In this document: piece by piece, positions 6,473 to 9,159 of the stretch
How the letters are laid out: every line of letters begins with the position of its first letter
Position numbering within the stretch: position 1 is the first letter of the stretch
Origin: Bdellovibrio sp. CG10_big_fil_rev_8_21_14_0_10_47_8
GTDB taxonomy: Bacteria > Bdellovibrionota > Bdellovibrionia > Bdellovibrionales > Bdellovibrionaceae
Length of the DNA stretch: 9,159 nt
Reading direction: 5' to 3'
NCBI GenBank assembly: GCA_002773975.1
Contig: PEZR01000110.1
Coordinates: 19,467 to 28,625, forward strand
The notes under the pieces: model-generated
The model's database searches: none
Told to the model about the DNA's origin: nothing
The model's input: the letters and a program-made list of their open reading frames with translations, nothing else
Made by a program: the position numbers and the translations under genes

Positions 6473-7593
6473 TGCTTGGACTTGAGAAGAATCTCCGCAT
6501 AAATCGGCAAATGATCGCTGATCCCAATCGAGGAGTTTGCATTGAACCGAGCGGGCGTTCCATTTTTTTGCAACTGATACTGCCCCTGTTTCATCACCTG
6601 AATCGAAGACGGATCATAGGCATAAGCGCCCTGTCCTTGGGGTTTCAAACTGGGGGAAAACAACAACAAGTCCAAAAAGTCCCATTCATTTCTGTAAAAA
6701 TGAGTGCCCGAACACTTTTGGCATCCGACGATGTTAGAAACATCCCACTGAGCAGACAAAACCTGTCGTTTTAGTCCCGTGTTTTGGTCTTCAACCGCAG
6801 TGATATTTGAATCTCCACCAGCAACCATCAGGGCTCCGGCAGGTTTCTCAGACATCAATCGATTGAGAGTGTCGACTGCATCCATTCGTTCTTGCACAGG
6901 GTTTGCCTGAGAAGGGAAATGGAATCCAAAAACGTAAAGAGTTTCTCCGTTAGGCAACTTCAAAGGGGCTTCCAAGATTCCTCGAGTCAGAGGCTTTTTC
7001 CAATTGGGATCTTTGGGATTTGGAGTAAAATCGATCAAATGAATTTCAGCCGGGGATGCCAATGGCAGTCTTGAGAGAACCGCCACGTCAATGCCACGAC
7101 GATCTTCTGCTTCAATCAAAATTTCTGTCTGATATCCAGCAGCTTTGAGATAACCACGGTTCAAGATACGAACCACATTGATATTCTCGACCTCTTCCAT
7201 AATCAAAATATCGGGGCCACGTCCGTTCACTTGCAAAATGGAATCTGCCAAGCGTGAAAGCTTCGTGTCTAGAACTTCCTCGCTCCAGTCCAATTCCATA
7301 CATTCTTTTCGGAAATAATCCGTGCTCATGCTCTGACAAGCTGCCTGCATTTCTTTAGCGTGAGCTTTTTTATAAGCCCGAGGCAAATTCGTATAGTCGT
7401 CTTTTCCGGCGTCGTGTTCAGTGTCAAAAAGATTTTCAACATTGTAGGCCATCACAGAGATCTTATTGCTATCTCCCATGCCCTGGATTTTAGCGTCGAT
7501 GCTTTTGCTGCGAGACTGAGACTCGACTGAGCAAGCTAAAATCCCAGATAAAATCACAACCAACGATAGAGTCTTAAAATGCCGCTGCTTCAT
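6469..7593 (-). CDS. Exported endonuclease/exonuclease/phosphatase-family lipoprotein
   Basis: From the ATG at 7593 the product is 374 residues with a lipoprotein signal: basic MKQRHFK, hydrophobic core, and lipobox ILAC with Cys21 as the predicted lipidated residue. The mature part has the DNase I/EEP fold motifs: AYNVENLFD (49-57), IMEEVEN (131-137), RRGIDVAVLSRLP (165-177), FGFHFPSQ (222-229), GGDSN (259-263, in place of the usual GDFN), WDFLD (304-308) and terminal SDHLP (359-363) with the catalytic histidine. The family cleaves phosphodiesters or phosphomonoesters with Mg2+; substrate could be extracellular nucleic acid, sugar phosphates or lipids. A CxxC (291-294) may form a disulfide outside the cytoplasm. 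The upstream in-frame ATG-like extension to 7632 is rejected because GGAGG lies 4 nt before the ATG at 7593 and gives a clean signal peptide. The next gene, an NhaR-like regulator, overlaps its stop. Confidence 0.88.
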   Translation of the reverse strand: MKQRHFKTLSLVVILSGILACSVESQSRSKSIDAKIQGMGDSNKISVMAYNVENLFDTEHDAGKDDYTNLPRAYKKAHAKEMQAACQSMSTDYFRKECMELDWSEEVLDTKLSRLADSILQVNGRGPDILIMEEVENINVVRILNRGYLKAAGYQTEILIEAEDRRGIDVAVLSRLPLASPAEIHLIDFTPNPKDPNWKKPLTRGILEAPLKLPNGETLYVFGFHFPSQANPVQERMDAVDTLNRLMSEKPAGALMVAGGDSNITAVEDQNTGLKRQVLSAQWDVSNIVGCQKCSGTHFYRNEWDFLDLLLFSPSLKPQGQGAYAYDPSSIQVMKQGQYQLQKNGTPARFNANSSIGISDHLPIYAEILLKSKQ

Positions 7594-7637
7594 GAACCCT
7601 CCCCTGACGTTATGGAACTTCCCTGGCCCCATTTTCT

Positions 7638-7663
7638 AGTCGAAACGAACTCAAAAGTCGACT
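7638..7663. repeat. Inverted repeat upstream of the lipoprotein-regulator pair
   Basis: AGTCGA (7638-7643) is inverted as TCGACT (7658-7663) across a 14-bp spacer. The right arm is itself part of the 8-bp palindrome AGTCGACT (7656-7663). The repeat lies 45-70 bp upstream of the lipoprotein ATG, in the only intergenic gap of this gene run. It could be an operator, possibly for the co-encoded LysR-type regulator, or a weak hairpin. There is no U-tract to make it a terminator. A 6-bp repeat can arise by chance. Confidence 0.3.
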
Positions 7664-7667
7664 GACA

Positions 7668-8843
7668 TCAAGAAAACAGATCAGATCTTGAAAAAAGAAG
7701 AAAATGCACCGGCAGCCCCCCATTTTCAAATGCCCATTGATTCTGCAGGGAAAGGCCCTCAGATAGAATCCATGAGTTCTGAGATCGATTTCTCAACTTT
7801 TGCAGTTGAAAACTCGATAAAACGATCCCCAGACGCTCTGGAGCATAGACCCTCTGAATCTGCTGCAAAAGCTCAGAAATCTCAAAATCAGCGCGGAGCC
7901 TTTCGCCGTAAGGGGGGTTGCAGATCACCCACCGGTGGCTTATGGGCGTTTCCACCGATAAAAAAGCCGGTGCTTGAAACAGATCCTGCTTAATCACCTC
8001 GCTAGGAACAGGCTCCCGAGCCAGGGACTTCTGAGCCACGGCTAAGACCTTGTCGTTAATATCGGCAGCTCTCACCCGGCCAAACAAGGCCGGCGCTGAC
8101 CTCAGTTGTTGACGAAAAGATTGTGCCTTTAAAAGTGCGGGGGTTCTGCTCCATTTCAAAAATGGAAAATCTTGACGTTCCGTTTGCTGATACAACCGAA
8201 CGGCCTCGAGCAATAAAGTTCCGGTTCCAGCCATTGGATCAATCAAGGTCACTTGCTTGAGCTGCAATGGGTGAAATCCCTCCACCATCTTGCGCACACA
8301 AAATGCGGCAAGAGTTTCTCGCAAAGAAGCCTCGCCCTGGATGGTTCGCTCTGTGCGTTTATGCAGATTTTCACCCGAGCTGTCCAAGCTCAGAGTGCAG
8401 ATGTCCTCACTCATGCGCAGATAGAGTGACTGGTCACTCTTTTCCACCGAAGGGCCAAAGACCTCTTCCAAGATTGCCAAAATTCGTTTTTCGTTATTCA
8501 GACGAGAGCTTTGGGCCGAGACTTCGTACTGAAATGACAATCCCTGGAGAAATGGATCTTTTTTGAGTCTTTTGAGCTCTTGAAAAAGTTTTGGGAAATC
8601 GCGAACTCGGAATTCAGAAATTCTCAACAGAACTCGATGAGCCAATTTTGAAAAAAAATTAATTTGAAGACCCAAATGCAGCGGGGCTTCGATCTCAATG
8701 CCCCCACGAACAACCTCGATGATGTTTAAGGACTCGGCATGCGGGCGCCCGTCGAGATCGAGCAAAAAAGACCAGATTTCCTTGAGCTCCTCTGCAAGCT
8801 CTTCTTCAAACTGGGGCAGGCACCCGACGAAAAATTTTCTCAT
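7668..8843 (-). CDS. RlmL-type 23S rRNA (guanine-N2) methyltransferase
   Basis: This is a class I S-adenosylmethionine-dependent RNA methyltransferase of the THUMP/RlmL (YcbY N-terminal, COG0116-type) group, which makes m2G in 23S rRNA. Of 391 residues, the N-terminal part (1-155) is the ferredoxin-like plus THUMP RNA-binding region, opening MRKFFVGCLPQFEEELAEEL and ending LSLDSSGENLHKR (151-163). The Rossmann domain follows: SAM-binding DPMAGTGTLLLEA at 202-214, AADIND at 259-264, KQDLF at 285-289, and catalytic NPPYGERL at 309-316. E. coli RlmL is about 700 residues because it is fused to RlmK; this is the stand-alone single-enzyme form. The exact guanine is inferred only from family. The ATG at 8843 lies inside the end of the MFS transporter gene (38-bp overlap) with no strong Shine-Dalgarno, so translation may depend on ribosomes from upstream. 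The lipoprotein gene starts 74 nt downstream. Confidence 0.9.
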   Translation of the reverse strand: MRKFFVGCLPQFEEELAEELKEIWSFLLDLDGRPHAESLNIIEVVRGGIEIEAPLHLGLQINFFSKLAHRVLLRISEFRVRDFPKLFQELKRLKKDPFLQGLSFQYEVSAQSSRLNNEKRILAILEEVFGPSVEKSDQSLYLRMSEDICTLSLDSSGENLHKRTERTIQGEASLRETLAAFCVRKMVEGFHPLQLKQVTLIDPMAGTGTLLLEAVRLYQQTERQDFPFLKWSRTPALLKAQSFRQQLRSAPALFGRVRAADINDKVLAVAQKSLAREPVPSEVIKQDLFQAPAFLSVETPISHRWVICNPPYGERLRADFEISELLQQIQRVYAPERLGIVLSSFQLQKLRNRSQNSWILSEGLSLQNQWAFENGGLPVHFLLFSRSDLFS

Positions 8844-9159
8844 ATAAAATCAACATTCCCCATGGAAGAAGACAAAAAGCCGGCCCAGCCAGCAGAGCAT
8901 GGCGAATTCCATACTGCTCGGTCAACCAACCCACCGAGGTGTGCATGATAACCACAAAAAGACTTGAAAACGCAACTGCCAAAGCCAATGCTTTATTCAA
9001 AGTCCGAGGAAACTCGCTGCCGATAAAGGACATCATCAAAGGATAAAATGGCGACATCATCAATCCCGTCAGCGCCAAACCATAGGGGTGAACATAGAGA
9101 CCAAACATGAGACTGGCGAGAGACAAACTCAGGATCGACAACAGCAGATTTTTAAGTTT
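8806..9159 (-). CDS. MFS transporter, C-terminal fragment (N-terminus beyond window edge)
   Basis: The frame is open to the right edge, giving 117 residues of C-terminal sequence; the apparent TTG start at 9141 is not credible because in-frame codons continue upstream to the boundary. The fragment contains about four hydrophobic helices: LLLSILSLSLASLMFGLYV, LALTGLMMSPFYPLMMSFIG, LALAVAFSSLFVVIMHTSVG, and LLAGPAFCLLPWGMLILYE. These correspond to helices 9-12 of a 12-helix major facilitator. The LTGLMMSPFYPLMMSF stretch and the GWLTEQYGIRHALLAGP loop are typical of MFS C-terminal halves, often sugar or drug exporters. The substrate cannot be told. The tail KIFRRVPAPV is cytoplasmic. Its last 38 bp overlap the start of the RlmL-type gene, so the two are likely co-transcribed. 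Confidence 0.78.
   Translation of the reverse strand, partial: KLKNLLLSILSLSLASLMFGLYVHPYGLALTGLMMSPFYPLMMSFIGSEFPRTLNKALALAVAFSSLFVVIMHTSVGWLTEQYGIRHALLAGPAFCLLPWGMLILYEKIFRRVPAPV

Noticed and set aside
7594..7667. Promoter for the lipoprotein gene using TAGAAA as -10
   Set aside because: The minus-strand TAGAAA has no acceptable -35 at 16-18 bp, so I did not annotate it.
7688..8566. Plus-strand frames of about 100 codons opposite the RlmL-type gene
   Set aside because: Low-complexity, motif-free translations lying entirely antisense to a gene with a full set of methyltransferase motifs.
1..9159. Mobile element, defence system, CRISPR array, tRNA or riboswitch
   Set aside because: Every stretch is accounted for by ordinary genes with short gaps. 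No transposase, integrase, direct-repeat array, cloverleaf or long untranslated leader is visible, and the longest gene-free gap is about 104 bp.

Overview
The window looks like ordinary chromosomal sequence from a mid-GC Gram-negative bacterium, most likely one of the Bdellovibrio-like predatory bacteria (Bdellovibrionota). This is an inference from three things: the gene styles (a bacterial deoxyhypusine-synthase-like enzyme, an NhaR-type LysR regulator, a lipoprotein nuclease/phosphatase), the tight packing, and recognition from memory. There is no rRNA or tRNA to anchor the taxonomy. I see no insertion sequence, phage gene, CRISPR array, tRNA or integration site, and base composition looks even throughout.

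Layout: (1) 1-2790, minus strand, is a four-gene run: a TatD/YjjV-type metal hydrolase, the tRNA ct6A dehydratase TcdA, a previously easy-to-miss 44-residue single-pass membrane protein whose start sits 3 nt after the tcdA stop, and a deoxyhypusine-synthase-like enzyme whose C-terminus is cut by the left edge. (2) 2895-3935, plus strand, is a divergently oriented 346-residue soluble protein of unknown function. (3) 3943-4611, minus strand, is a DedA-family membrane protein. (4) 4680-5597, plus strand, is an RluA-type pseudouridine synthase, divergent from dedA across a 68-bp spacer that carries a mirrored pair of extended -10-like motifs. (5) 5564-9159, minus strand, is a second compact run: the C-terminal part of an MFS transporter cut by the right edge, an RlmL-type 23S rRNA guanine methyltransferase, an endonuclease/exonuclease/phosphatase-fold lipoprotein, and an NhaR-like LysR regulator.

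Functionally the window is rich in RNA modification: TcdA acts on tRNA position 37, the RluA-type enzyme makes pseudouridine, and the RlmL-type enzyme makes m2G. Envelope functions (DedA, MFS transporter, lipoprotein, tiny membrane protein) sit between them. Genes are joined by short gaps or overlaps: 16 nt, 3 nt, a 4-bp GTGA stop/start overlap, a 38-bp head/tail overlap, and a 34-bp tail-to-tail overlap. No obviously new multi-gene system is visible. The points most worth a second look are the 346-residue orphan, the 44-residue membrane protein, the possible leaderless divergent promoters, and the regulator translationally coupled to an exported nuclease-like lipoprotein.
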